Source: Ga0077555 sp964500805
Lineage (GTDB): Bacteria > Pseudomonadota > Alphaproteobacteria > Rhizobiales > Hyphomicrobiaceae
NCBI GenBank assembly: GCA_964500805.1
Contig: CAZCQH010000011.1
Coordinates: 1-64,000 of the forward strand
Length of the DNA stretch: 64,000 bases
Reading direction: 5' to 3'
Under the pieces are notes generated by a model. That model searched no databases, was not told where the DNA came from, and was given only the letters and a program-made list of their open reading frames with translations. Below, one piece after another: positions 21,587 to 30,389 of this stretch. Numbering within the stretch: the first letter of the stretch is position 1; each line of letters starts with the position of its first letter. The position numbers were made by a program, and so were the translations under genes.

Positions 21587-21682
21587 GCCCGTAGAGGGGC
21601 CTCGTTTCGAGTGGCTACCCCCCTCCATGCCCGCCGTGAAAATGCACCAGCGTGCGTTCTAGCCCATGACGAATCGATTTCG
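21587..21682 (+). repeat. Dispersed 96-nt intergenic element, copy A
   Basis: This matches 50926-51021 without gaps at about 77 of 96 positions counted by eye. Fully conserved blocks are GCCCGTAGAGGGG, a 25-nt block at 21611-21635 (starting GTGGCTACCCCCC) and TAGCCCATGA, all with identical spacing. GAGGGG and CCCCTC can form a stem, with a nested CTCG/CGAG hairpin in this copy. Similarity seems to extend about 35 nt upstream with gaps. It lies in the 410-nt gap 21455-21864 before the spermidine-synthase-like gene. The rest of that gap shows no gene. Confidence 0.75.
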
Positions 21683-21864
21683 CCGGGCGGCCCACGGCGC
21701 CCGATCCGGAATTCGCCGGAAAAACAGCCTGGACTCGGCCCCCCGGCCCTCGCGTGGTAACCCTATGGGGCGAAAAAAACGCTGACTGGCGCCCGCGCGC
21801 CCCAAAACAGCCAGGACTGAGCCTTCCAGGGCTATCCGGGCGGCCAAACACAGAAAGAAGCGTG

Positions 21865-24456
21865 ATGCAGGACAAGAGCGAGCCGACCGGCACCGGAGCG
21901 GGGGATGACCACGGACCGACGGCATCGGCGGAACGCACGGAGACCGCACCAGCGCCAGGCGCCCCAGGGGGAAGCTTCAGCACGATCGCGATCTTTACGG
22001 CGACGACGTTCCTGTCCGCGGTCCTTCTGTTCGCCATCCAGCCGATGTTCGCCAAGATGGTGCTCCCTGTCCTTGGTGGCGCGCCATCGGTGTGGGCTGT
22101 TGCGATGCTGTTTTTTCAGGCGGCGCTGCTCGCGGGCTATTGCTACGCGCATCTCTTGATCCGCCAGCTGCCGGCAGCCACGACGGGGTTCATCCATCTC
22201 GCCGTTTCCGCGGCAGCGATCTTCGCTCTGCCTATCGGATTGCCGGCGAGCTTCGGCGAGCCGCCACCGGGTGAGCCTTACTTCTGGCAGCTCGGGCTGT
22301 TTGCCATGGCCGTCGGATTGCCCTTTTTCGCCGTGGCAGCCAACGCCCCGCTGCTGCAGGCTTGGTTCTCGTCGACCGGGCATCCGGATGGGCGGGATCC
22401 CTATTTCCTCTATGGCGCCTCCAACCTCGGCAGCATGCTGGCGCTGCTCGGCTATCCATTGCTGCTCGAGCCGGCGTTTGGCTTGAAGCAGCTGAGTCTC
22501 TTCTGGGCCGTAGGCTTCGTGCTGTTGATTGCCGCCATCGCGGCGTGCTTCATCGCCGTGCGCCGCTCGGACCATCCGCCGGCCTTTGTCGCGCCCGCAC
22601 GTGACACGACCCGTGACGAGGGCCGCCCTGCGTGGATCAGGCGCCTCAGTTGGATCGGCCTCGCGCTTGTGCCGTCCGCGCTGCTCACCGCCTTCACCAA
22701 TCACATCACCATGGACGTGGCGTCTGCACCCTTGCTCTGGGTGCTGCCGCTCGCGCTTTATCTGCTGACCTTCGTGCTCGTCTTTCGCGAGCGCCCGATC
22801 GTGCTCATTCCGGTGGCTCTGATCATCGGCCTCGGTGTGGCAGCCTTAACGAAATTCTACGCCGATCGCATTCTGAGCGCCGACATGGGGTGGCAAGGCG
22901 CCATGCAATGGGGCCTCGCCGGCGCGGCCGCATTCCTGGTGCTGCAGCGCTTTCTCTCCATCACCCCGATGAGCTGGATGCGCGGCGTGCACGTGGCAGC
23001 CGTCCTTGCGGCACTGCTCGCCATGGCGCAGACGCGCTTCGAAAGCTGGTTCATCTCGGCGGCGACCGGCACGGCCGTGTTCTTCGCTGCCACGATGGTC
23101 GCACACCGGACGCTCTACGAGGCGCGGCCGGCTCCCCGCTACCTCACCGAGTTCTATCTCTGGATGTCGCTCGGCGGCGTGCTGGGAGGCCTCTTCGCCG
23201 CGCTCATCGCGCCGCAGATTTTCTCGGAGGTGTTTGAGTATCCAATCCTGGTAGCGCTCACCATGGCCTGCCGGCCGGGCGCGCTCGGGCTCAAGTTCCG
23301 TTGGTCGGAGCGCGATGATCTGATGAGCCACTGGCTGCTGATCGCCGCTGCCATCCTGGGCGTGATCTGGGTGCCGCAACTGCTCGGCTTCCTACCGCGC
23401 GTCGAGACGCCCGACCTGCCGGCTGCCGCCTGGTGGCTCTGGGGCCCGGCGGCCGCCTACATGAAGGTGCGCGCGGCGGCCTTTGAGTGGGGCTCGACGG
23501 CGCTTCTTGCCTTCCTCTTCGCCCTTGCGCTGCTGGCACTCTGGCGGCGGCCCTCGAAGCAGCTGATCATGGCGCTTGGCATGTGCGCGGCAATTGTGCT
23601 GCTGCCGTCGTCGGTCCGCCGCTCCGATGCGCTGCGCAGCTATTTCGGCGTCTATCGGGTCTACATGTCGGGCGATTACAACATCCTGATGCATGGCACG
23701 ACGCTCCATGGCGCCCAGCGCATCAAGGATGACAAGGGCGAGTATGTCGTCGATACGTCGCCGGCGACCTACTACCACCCGACGAGCCCAATGGCGCGAT
23801 CGATCGAGATCGCACGGGAGCATGTTTCGAACAACGGCGGCACCAAGCGTTTCGGCGTTATTGGTCTTGGCGCCGGCTCGCTCGCTTGCCATGCCGCACA
23901 GGGCGAAGATTGGCGCTTTTTCGAGATCGATCCAGTAATGATCAAGATCGCCTCGGAATCCGAGAACTTCACCTACCTCGCCAATTGCCAGCCGACGCCT
24001 CCGGACATCGTGATCGGCGACGCGCGGCTGACGCTTGCGAAGGAACCTTCCGGCGCCTTCGACCTGATCATCGTCGATGCCTTCTCCTCCGACGCGGTGC
24101 CCATCCACCTGATGACGGCCGAGGCGTTGCAGCTCTATCTGGACAAGATCTCGGACAAGGGCATTGCAGTGCTGCACATCTCGAATCGCTATCTTGACCT
24201 CGACAGCGTGCTCGGCGCCACCATCAAGCTCATCCCCAACGCCTACGGTCTCATCGTTTCAGACGACACGTCGGACGGCGGCTACGGTTCGACCAGCTCG
24301 ACGATCGCGGTGTTCTCGAAGCATGCCGACTCGCTCGCCCCCTTCCGTGAGCTCAGTGACGTGCGCGAGCTCGATGCCAAGAACCTGAGACCCTGGACGG
24401 ACGATTTTTCCGACATCATCGGCCCGTTCTTCTCCAAGATGAAGATCAACGACTGA
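21865..24456 (+). CDS. Multi-pass membrane protein fused to a spermidine-synthase-like domain
   Basis: About 863 residues. The N-terminal 600 residues hold many hydrophobic helices (starting TATTFLSAVLLFAIQPMFAK), like the membrane half of fused spermidine-synthase proteins. The C-terminal 260 residues hold a Rossmann methyltransferase/aminopropyltransferase fold: FGVIGLGAGSLACH (nucleotide loop), FFEIDP and FDLIIVDAFSSDAVPIHLMT. Whether it makes polyamines or modifies another substrate is unknown. ATG at 21865 is chosen; upstream in-frame sequence to 21754 looks non-coding. The start lies about 180 nt after the 96-nt element. Confidence 0.85.
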   Translation: MQDKSEPTGTGAGDDHGPTASAERTETAPAPGAPGGSFSTIAIFTATTFLSAVLLFAIQPMFAKMVLPVLGGAPSVWAVAMLFFQAALLAGYCYAHLLIRQLPAATTGFIHLAVSAAAIFALPIGLPASFGEPPPGEPYFWQLGLFAMAVGLPFFAVAANAPLLQAWFSSTGHPDGRDPYFLYGASNLGSMLALLGYPLLLEPAFGLKQLSLFWAVGFVLLIAAIAACFIAVRRSDHPPAFVAPARDTTRDEGRPAWIRRLSWIGLALVPSALLTAFTNHITMDVASAPLLWVLPLALYLLTFVLVFRERPIVLIPVALIIGLGVAALTKFYADRILSADMGWQGAMQWGLAGAAAFLVLQRFLSITPMSWMRGVHVAAVLAALLAMAQTRFESWFISAATGTAVFFAATMVAHRTLYEARPAPRYLTEFYLWMSLGGVLGGLFAALIAPQIFSEVFEYPILVALTMACRPGALGLKFRWSERDDLMSHWLLIAAAILGVIWVPQLLGFLPRVETPDLPAAAWWLWGPAAAYMKVRAAAFEWGSTALLAFLFALALLALWRRPSKQLIMALGMCAAIVLLPSSVRRSDALRSYFGVYRVYMSGDYNILMHGTTLHGAQRIKDDKGEYVVDTSPATYYHPTSPMARSIEIAREHVSNNGGTKRFGVIGLGAGSLACHAAQGEDWRFFEIDPVMIKIASESENFTYLANCQPTPPDIVIGDARLTLAKEPSGAFDLIIVDAFSSDAVPIHLMTAEALQLYLDKISDKGIAVLHISNRYLDLDSVLGATIKLIPNAYGLIVSDDTSDGGYGSTSSTIAVFSKHADSLAPFRELSDVRELDAKNLRPWTDDFSDIIGPFFSKMKIND

Positions 24457-24472
24457 CAAGCGAGGGCATGCC

Positions 24473-25369
24473 ATGAAGCTTCCGGCGCACAACCGCTATG
24501 AGTACGTCCCGATCACCCGGCGCCCGGACTATTCCTGGCCGGGCGGCAAGCGCCTTGCGGTCTACTTCTGCAACAATATCGAATACTTCGCCTTTGGCAG
24601 CGGTCTCGGCTCGGACAGTGCAACCGGCACCGCCCCGCAATCGCAGCGCAACTATGCCTGGCGCGATTACGGCAACCGCGTTGGCATCTGGCGCATGTTC
24701 GACCTCTTCGACGAGCTGCAGTGCCCCCTCGCGCACAACATCAACTCGATCGTGCTCGACCATCACCCGGATATCGGCGAGCGCATGATGAAACGCGGTG
24801 ACGAGTTCGTCGCGCATGGCCGCACCAATGCCGAGCGCCAGGGCGACTTCTTCGAGGAGGACGAAGCGCGCCTCATCGCCGAGACTACGGAGACCATCAC
24901 CAGGTTCACGGGCAAGCGGCCGACCGGTTGGATGAGCCCCTGGCTCAGCCAGAGCAGGGTGACGCTCGACCTCTTGCAGGAGGCCGGCTACCTCTACCAG
25001 TGCGATTGGCCGCTCGATGATCAGCCGGTCTGGATGCGCACGCGCAACGGAGCGATCCTCAACATGCCTTATCCGGTGGAGACCAATGACTCCCCGATGA
25101 TGGTGTTCCGCCAGCACACCGCCGCCGAGCTTGCCGACACTTGGATCGACCAATTCGATGAGATGCTCGAGCAGGCCGACAGGGGTCAGGCGCTGGTTTG
25201 TCCTTTCGTGCTGCACACTTTCGTGCTCGGACAACCGTTCCGGCTCAGGCAGCTCCGCCGCGCGATGCAACACATTCTGAAGAACCGCGATCGCATATGG
25301 CTGACGCATCCAGGACAGATTGCGTCCCATGTCCGTAGTTTACCCAATGGTACGGTTCCAGGATCCTGA
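24473..25369 (+). CDS. Polysaccharide deacetylase family protein, PuuE/allantoinase-like
   Basis: A 298-residue NodB-fold hydrolase. N-terminal features LAVYFCNNIEYF and FVAHGRTNAERQ, with GWMSPWLSQS later, match the metal-dependent deacetylase/allantoinase-like subgroup found in many Hyphomicrobiales. No signal peptide is seen, so it probably acts in the cytoplasm on a small amide or ureide and not on a wall polymer. It starts 17 nt after the previous gene and ends before a clear terminator. Confidence 0.82.
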   Translation: MKLPAHNRYEYVPITRRPDYSWPGGKRLAVYFCNNIEYFAFGSGLGSDSATGTAPQSQRNYAWRDYGNRVGIWRMFDLFDELQCPLAHNINSIVLDHHPDIGERMMKRGDEFVAHGRTNAERQGDFFEEDEARLIAETTETITRFTGKRPTGWMSPWLSQSRVTLDLLQEAGYLYQCDWPLDDQPVWMRTRNGAILNMPYPVETNDSPMMVFRQHTAAELADTWIDQFDEMLEQADRGQALVCPFVLHTFVLGQPFRLRQLRRAMQHILKNRDRIWLTHPGQIASHVRSLPNGTVPGS

Positions 25370-25394
25370 GCCCCTGTCGCCATTTCCGTCGAGC

Positions 25395-25417
25395 CGAAAT
25401 CGGCTAAACCGATTTCG
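25395..25417 (+). terminator. Terminator after the deacetylase gene
   Basis: CGAAATCGG (25395-25403) and CCGATTTCG (25409-25417) make a perfect 9-bp stem with a 5-nt loop, followed by ATTTACGTCTGTTTC. Confidence 0.75.
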
Positions 25418-25551
25418 ATTTACGTCTGTTTCTATTGGAACTCTCCGCATCGGGTCCAACATACTGGGGATATGGAGTTGATCGGCTTGGTTGATTGTTT
25501 CCGGCCGGCACCCCCGACAAAGAAATTGCGATCTGACCGATGGAGGAGCCC

Positions 25552-25860
25552 ATGGCTCGTTTGGGTGTAAGAACGTCAGCACCATACCGCGGCGGCGTCT
25601 GGCCCGTGCAGGTGGCAGCACTCTTCGTCGCCGCTGGCATGCTTCTGGAAATCGCCCACTTCCATCCTTTGCTTCTGCCCTTGATCGGTGCTGGCTTGGT
25701 GGCGGTCGGCATGCTTTGGGCAGCGGTCGTTTACCTGCGTTCAGGCCGCAACAGGCAGCCGGACGACAGTTTGATCTATCCGGCGCTGATCGTCTTCCTT
25801 GGATTTGCCGCGTCGATCATCAGCGATGGCGACAGCGTGATGCGCGCGCTCAATCTTTGA
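25552..25860 (+). CDS. Small membrane protein, unknown
   Basis: About 102 residues with two or three hydrophobic helices (VQVAALFVAAGMLLEIA; LIGAGLVAVGMLWAAVVY; YPALIVFLGFAASII). ATG at 25552 has GGAGGAGCCC directly before it, so it is preferred over the ATG four codons upstream. It lies about 100 nt before the TerC-like gene on the same strand and may be co-expressed. I do not recognise the family. Confidence 0.65.
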   Translation: MARLGVRTSAPYRGGVWPVQVAALFVAAGMLLEIAHFHPLLLPLIGAGLVAVGMLWAAVVYLRSGRNRQPDDSLIYPALIVFLGFAASIISDGDSVMRALNL

Positions 25861-25961
25861 TGCTCATGTTCACATTCGTTTCCGCTTAACCCCAGACCGA
25901 CCTTGCCCGGTGCGGTACGCCACGGCCGCAACCTCGAGCCTTGATGCCGATTGGAGACGCT

Positions 25962-26663
25962 ATGTTGGAGACACTTGCGGTCTGGCTCGCCCAGAACTGG
26001 TTCGCGCTGATGAATGTCATCATGATCGACCTGGTTCTGGCGGGCGACAATGCCATTGTCGTTGGCTTGGCCGCGTCGCAAGTTGCTCCGCATTTGCGAG
26101 CGCGGGTCATCTTCTGGGGTATCGCCGGCGCGGTCGTCCTGCGAATCATCTTTGCTGCAATGACGACCCAGCTCCTGCAAATCGTAGGACTGACGCTGGC
26201 GGGCGGCCTGCTGCTGCTCTGGGTGTGCTGGAAAATGTATCAGCAGATCAAGCAGCATACGCTGTCGCCTCAAGCGCACTCGCTTGGTGCCGCGACCGCG
26301 GCGGCGTCGGGCGACGGCGAGGCTCGCAACATGAGCTTCTGGGCGGCGGTCGGTCAAATTCTGGTCGCGGACGTCTCGATGTCACTCGACAACGTACTGG
26401 CGGTTGCTGGCGCGGCCAAGGGTTCGCCGGCCGTGCTGATCATCGGTCTCGCCGTTGCCATCGTCTTGATGGCCGTTGCATCGCATTACATTGCCGGCTT
26501 GCTGGCGCGGCACGCGTGGATCACCTGGATTGGTCTTGCGATCATCCTCTATGTGGCGCTCGACATGATTTATGACGGCTCGCATGAGGTGGCCTGCAAG
26601 GGCTACGAAGTCGGGTGCCAGAGTGACCTTTGGAGCTGGGCGTCTGCGCAATTCTTCAGATGA
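25962..26663 (+). CDS. TerC/YjbE family membrane protein
   Basis: A 233-residue membrane protein with about seven helices. The family motif DLVLAGDNAIVVGLAA is near the N-terminus and the related SMSLDNVLAVAGAA is in the second half, showing the internal repeat; the acidic/Asn residues may bind metal. The family is linked to tellurite resistance and to manganese/calcium export. ATG at 25962 follows TTGGAG. I looked for a yybP-ykoY manganese riboswitch upstream and found none. Confidence 0.88.
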   Translation: MLETLAVWLAQNWFALMNVIMIDLVLAGDNAIVVGLAASQVAPHLRARVIFWGIAGAVVLRIIFAAMTTQLLQIVGLTLAGGLLLLWVCWKMYQQIKQHTLSPQAHSLGAATAAASGDGEARNMSFWAAVGQILVADVSMSLDNVLAVAGAAKGSPAVLIIGLAVAIVLMAVASHYIAGLLARHAWITWIGLAIILYVALDMIYDGSHEVACKGYEVGCQSDLWSWASAQFFR

Positions 26664-26685
26664 TGCGAGCACGATGGCGAGCAGC

Positions 26686-26708
26686 CCTCGGAGCACAAGG
26701 CTCCGAGG
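26686..26708 (+). terminator. Hairpin after the TerC-like gene
   Basis: CCTCGGAGC (26686-26694) and GCTCCGAGG (26700-26708) form a perfect 9-bp stem with an ACAAG loop. There is no T-run after it, so this may be a stabilising hairpin or a Rho-assisted end. Confidence 0.55.
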
Positions 26709-26767
26709 AAACTGCGCTCGATCAGGTGTTTTGCGTTGACAGCGCCGAGCGGATCAGCGATTGATCC

Positions 26768-26884
26768 GCGCCATGCTGAAGGCATCGAACATCCTCCGAC
26801 GTCGCCCCGCGAACGCTCACCGAGCGCGCGCACGATGACGCCATTGGCGTTCTGATGCGAACCGCGCTCGATGCGCGGTTTTTT
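26768..26884 (+). ncRNA. Candidate small RNA (or leader) ending at a strong terminator
   Basis: The 454-nt gap 26664-27117 has no convincing gene. Within it, three short hairpins follow each other (ATGC/GCAT at 26773-26785; CGCTC/GAGCG at 26814-26826; GACGCC/GGCGTT at 26837-26851) and end in a perfect AACCGCGC/GCGCGGTT stem (26860-26880) with a T6 run. A TTGACA -35 stands at 26736, with only a weak -10 near 26760. An unpaired CCTCC at 26793-26797 could pair with ribosome-binding sites. It could also be an attenuated leader of the aminotransferase gene 234 nt downstream. Confidence 0.45.
26860..26884 (+). terminator. Intrinsic terminator upstream of the aminotransferase gene
   Basis: A perfect 8-bp stem AACCGCGC/GCGCGGTT with loop TCGAT is followed by a run of six T residues (26879-26884). 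It is the best factor-independent terminator in the window, yet it follows no recognised protein gene closely, which supports a short transcript here. Confidence 0.85.
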
Positions 26885-27117
26885 GTTTCTGGGCTCCGGC
26901 CCGCACGCTTCAGCATGAAGGCACACCGATGCTGGTGCCCGCTCCCATCGCCAAGCTCTCGCGCATGCTGGCCTCTGGCCGGCTGGCGTTCCGTCGCGCC
27001 CGACGACGAGGCCTCTGCCCCTGATAACGCCTCAACTCTGACCAAGCGGCTTACTCTGCCACATGCGTGCGCGGACGGCCGTCGCTCGAGCAAGCCAAGA
27101 CCTGAAAGGCACCTCCC

Positions 27118-28320
27118 ATGACTATTCACGCGTCACCGAAAACGCTGCACCCCTTCCCGACCCAAACGCTGATGGAAATCACCACGCGGCCGCCGAACGT
27201 GTTCGTCGCCGGCGAGGGCTCCTGGCTCTGGGACCACACCGGCAAGCGCTATCTCGACTTCGTGCAAGGCTGGGCCGTGAATTGCCTGGGCCACTCACCG
27301 CCCGTGATTGCCGATGCCCTGGCGCGGCAGGCGTTGCGGCTGATCACGCCGAGTCCCGCCTACTACAACGATGTGTCCGCGCGCCTGGCGGAGCGGCTGG
27401 TTGAGCTGAGCGGCCTCGATCGCGTGTTCTTCGCCAATTCCGGCGCCGAGGCCAACGAGGGCGCCATCAAGCTCGCCCGCAAGTTCGGCGCGCTGCACAA
27501 GGGCGGCGCTTACGAGATCATCACGTTCGACGGCGCGTTCCACGGGCGCACGCTCGCCGCCATGTCGGCGTCGGGCAAGAAGGCGTTCGAGCCGCTGTTT
27601 GAGCCGAAGGTGTCGGGCTTCCCGAAGGCGAAGCTCAATGACCTGGGATCAGTCGAGCGGCTGATTGGCCCCAAGACCATCGCCGTGATGCTGGAGCCCA
27701 TTCAAGGTGAGGCGGGCGTGTTCCCGGCAACGGACCAGTTCCTGCGCAACCTCAGGCAGCTGACGACCGAGCACGGCCTGCTGCTCATCTTCGACGAGAT
27801 TCAAACCGGTATCGGCCGCACGGGCACGATGTTCCACTTCCAGGGTGTGCCGGTGAAGCCCGACGTCATGACCCTCGGCAAGGGCTTGGGCGGCGGCGTG
27901 CCGATTGCCGCGTTGGTGGCGACGGAGGCCGCGAGCTGCTTCGTCCCCGGCGACCAGGGCGGAACGTTCAATGGCAATCCCCTGATGTGCGCGGCGGGGC
28001 TCGCGGTGGTGGATGTCGTGGTTCGGCCGGAATTTCTGACCGCCGTCGTTGAGAAGGGCAGGGTGCTCGAGACCGCGCTCTCCAAGCTGTCGAAGCGGCA
28101 CAAGCTCGGCGAGGTGCGCGGACGCGGCCTGCTGCAGGCGCTCGATCTCGGCAAGCCGGTCTCGGGCGACGTAGCGGCAAAAGCGTTCGAGGCGGGGCTT
28201 CTGGTCAACGCGCCACGGCCCGATGCGCTGCGGTTCATGCCGTCGCTGACGGTGACCTCCGCCGAAATCGACAAGATGGCCGGGATGCTTGATCAGATCC
28301 TGGAGCAGAGCATCGCTTAG
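27118..28320 (+). CDS. argD: Acetylornithine aminotransferase-type class III aminotransferase
   Basis: A 400-residue PLP enzyme with the class III motifs FANSGAEANEGAIKLAR, FHGRTLAAMSASG, LLIFDEIQTGIGRTG and TLGKGLGGGVPIAAL, whose lysine holds PLP. Length and pattern fit ArgD of arginine synthesis. Succinylornithine or other omega-amino aminotransferases are alternatives, since no arg neighbours are present. Its stop abuts the stop of the convergent gene with no spacer. Confidence 0.8.
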   Translation: MTIHASPKTLHPFPTQTLMEITTRPPNVFVAGEGSWLWDHTGKRYLDFVQGWAVNCLGHSPPVIADALARQALRLITPSPAYYNDVSARLAERLVELSGLDRVFFANSGAEANEGAIKLARKFGALHKGGAYEIITFDGAFHGRTLAAMSASGKKAFEPLFEPKVSGFPKAKLNDLGSVERLIGPKTIAVMLEPIQGEAGVFPATDQFLRNLRQLTTEHGLLLIFDEIQTGIGRTGTMFHFQGVPVKPDVMTLGKGLGGGVPIAALVATEAASCFVPGDQGGTFNGNPLMCAAGLAVVDVVVRPEFLTAVVEKGRVLETALSKLSKRHKLGEVRGRGLLQALDLGKPVSGDVAAKAFEAGLLVNAPRPDALRFMPSLTVTSAEIDKMAGMLDQILEQSIA

Positions 28321-29601
28321 TCAGCGCGCGACCGTCGGCGGCGGCGTAGCTCGGCGCACCGGCTCGATCAGAGCCGGCGCCTCGACCAGCGCGGGACGTT
28401 GCACGAGCGTCGGTGGCTGGAGCAGGACCGGCGCTTCGGCCGCTGGCGCCGATGTCACGGCGTGATTGAACGTTGGCGCCGCACCGGCGCGCGCGAAGGT
28501 TGGCGGCGTGATCACACGCTGCGCCACGGGGATTTTCGGCGAGGCGCCACGTCCACTGAAGAGCTCACTGAGCGCGCCGGTCGCTGCAGCCACCTTCTGT
28601 GACGATGCGGCAACGAACGGCAAGGCGATGCTGGCGGCCGCGGCGCCCGTGCGCTGACGGATCGCTGTCAGGCGCTGCTCGTAGGCGTTGAGCATCGGCA
28701 ATCCCTCGTTGCCGCGGTGATTCACCACTCGCAGATGCGGCGCCGACGTCTTCACCATCGAGGCGACCAGAACTCCGGCGAGGTTTTGCAGCGGCTCGAC
28801 CGGATCGGCCGCGTTACGCGCAACTTCGATTCCCGGGCCGGCGCTCGCATAGTTCGTCGCGTGGATGCTGTTTACGTCAAAGGGCGCCACCTGCACGACG
28901 ATAACAAAACGGCGACCTTTCGCGTCAGTCGCGGCTTTGCCCATGTAGAACGGCACGAACACCGAGCTCCTGTGCGAGGAGATGGTGTCGTAGAGGTCGG
29001 TGTTGCGCGAGCTATTGTGGAACTCGTGGAACACGAAGTAGCGCATGCCGCGTGCCGGCCGGCGACGATACTGCTGCTCGGCCCGCTGCCGCGGGCTGTG
29101 CGCGAGCACGACATATTCGGTGGGCGAGACCCAGATGCGGCCGGCCGGCAGCCAGCCGTCGGCGCCTGGCGAAGGCAGCGTGATGGCGCAATCTAGATTG
29201 GAGCAACCCTTGAACGCGGCGGCAGCCGGCGCATTGCCTTCGGTCGCGCGCAGTGTGGCCATGGCGTCATTGAACGCGGCTTGCCCGCGCTCGGTCCGGT
29301 AGAGCGGCCAACCGTCGACCACAGCCTGGTCGCCTTCGCCGCGTGGATATTTCGTGGCGCGCTCGCGGGAAGCACCGACGTGGCGCTCCTTCAGCGGTAC
29401 AGATACTGAGGCACCAGAACGTTGCGTCGTCCCTTGGGCCTCGGCTTTCGAGAGCGAGAGATGCGCGATTGCAATCAGCGATGCGAGCACACCGATCGCG
29501 AACCGATACGGGGAACCTGTGCCATCGGTGCCAGGCTGATCTGGAGCGATGTGCACGGCAGGAGGGCACCCAACCCATTGCGGAAACACCCTGAAACCCA
29601 T
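28321..29601 (-). CDS. Exported protein of unknown function with Pro/Ala-rich tail
   Basis: A 426-residue protein. A hydrophobic stretch at about residues 33-53 (FAIGVLASLIAIAHLSLS) reads as signal peptide or anchor after a 30-residue leader. The middle holds a folded domain (CSNLDCAITLPSPGADGW; FVFHEFHNSSRNTDLYD; SSVFVPFYMGKAATD). FHEFHN resembles a zinc-peptidase helix but lacks a full HExxH, so no enzyme call is made. The last 80 residues are Pro/Ala/Val rich with repeated PALVE/PTLVQ units, likely disordered. The family is not recognised. Confidence 0.7.
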   Translation of the reverse strand: MGFRVFPQWVGCPPAVHIAPDQPGTDGTGSPYRFAIGVLASLIAIAHLSLSKAEAQGTTQRSGASVSVPLKERHVGASRERATKYPRGEGDQAVVDGWPLYRTERGQAAFNDAMATLRATEGNAPAAAAFKGCSNLDCAITLPSPGADGWLPAGRIWVSPTEYVVLAHSPRQRAEQQYRRRPARGMRYFVFHEFHNSSRNTDLYDTISSHRSSVFVPFYMGKAATDAKGRRFVIVVQVAPFDVNSIHATNYASAGPGIEVARNAADPVEPLQNLAGVLVASMVKTSAPHLRVVNHRGNEGLPMLNAYEQRLTAIRQRTGAAAASIALPFVAASSQKVAAATGALSELFSGRGASPKIPVAQRVITPPTFARAGAAPTFNHAVTSAPAAEAPVLLQPPTLVQRPALVEAPALIEPVRRATPPPTVAR

Positions 29602-29744
29602 ACGCGAACCCTCAACCGTGCGTGCCCGCAGTTCTCATGGCGGAACATCACGGCCGGACCGGGCCGATAGATTGGCGAATTATGGCAATCGTCGGCTCGA
29701 GCTGAGCAATTCTGCTTGCCCCCTTCCGGGGACTCCACAGGCGC

Positions 29745-30389
29745 TCACTTCCGCCGGAGCAGAAACACGGCCTTCTCGCCGAGGAAGTTGTGCACCGTCA
29801 GCGGCAGCCGGATCCAGGTACCGAGCCGCTGGCCGGAGACGTTGAAAGCGACCGCCCGCTCCACCTTGGCGTCAACCAGCTGGCACAAATCGGCGAAGTC
29901 CTTGATGGTGCACAGATGCGCGTTGGGCGTGTCATACCAGGCATCGGGCAGGTTTTCGGTCACCGGCATACGCCCCGTGAGCAGCAGCTTGGTGCGCACC
30001 TGCCAGTGTCCGAAGTTCGGGAACGAGACGATGGCCCGCTTGCCGATGCGCAGCAGGTTCTCCATCACGTGCCGCGGCTGCTGGGTCGCCTGGATGGTGA
30101 GCGAGAGGATCGCGTAATCGAACGCGTCGTCCGGATAATCGTTGAGCTCGTGATCGGCGTTACCCTGGATCACCGAGAGCCCCCGCGCCACGCAGGCATT
30201 GACGCGCTCGCGCGAAATCTCCATGCCGCGACCGTCGGTCTGCTTGGTCTCCGCGAGAAGCTGCAGCAGCGCCCCGTCGCCACATCCGACGTCGAGCACG
30301 CGCGCACCCGGCGTCACCATCTCGGCGATGAGCTGATGGTCGACGCGCGCGGAGCGCAGTGCCGGCGATGTGTCGGTTCGAGCCAGCAT
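29745..30389 (-). CDS. metW: MetW, methionine biosynthesis accessory protein
   Basis: A 214-residue methyltransferase-fold protein with SAM-binding motif VLDVGCGDGALLQLL. It begins at ATG 30389, whose A is also the last base of the metX stop codon (TGATG), so the two are translationally coupled. MetW works with MetX in the alphaproteobacterial homoserine acetylation route, although its exact reaction is unsettled. Upstream in-frame sequence to 30944 lies inside metX and is not counted. Confidence 0.92.
   Translation of the reverse strand: MLARTDTSPALRSARVDHQLIAEMVTPGARVLDVGCGDGALLQLLAETKQTDGRGMEISRERVNACVARGLSVIQGNADHELNDYPDDAFDYAILSLTIQATQQPRHVMENLLRIGKRAIVSFPNFGHWQVRTKLLLTGRMPVTENLPDAWYDTPNAHLCTIKDFADLCQLVDAKVERAVAFNVSGQRLGTWIRLPLTVHNFLGEKAVFLLRRK

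Noticed and set aside
25861..25961. A yybP-ykoY-type manganese riboswitch before the TerC-like gene
   Set aside because: The region was scanned for the conserved aptamer loops and none was found; the leader is only about 100 nt.
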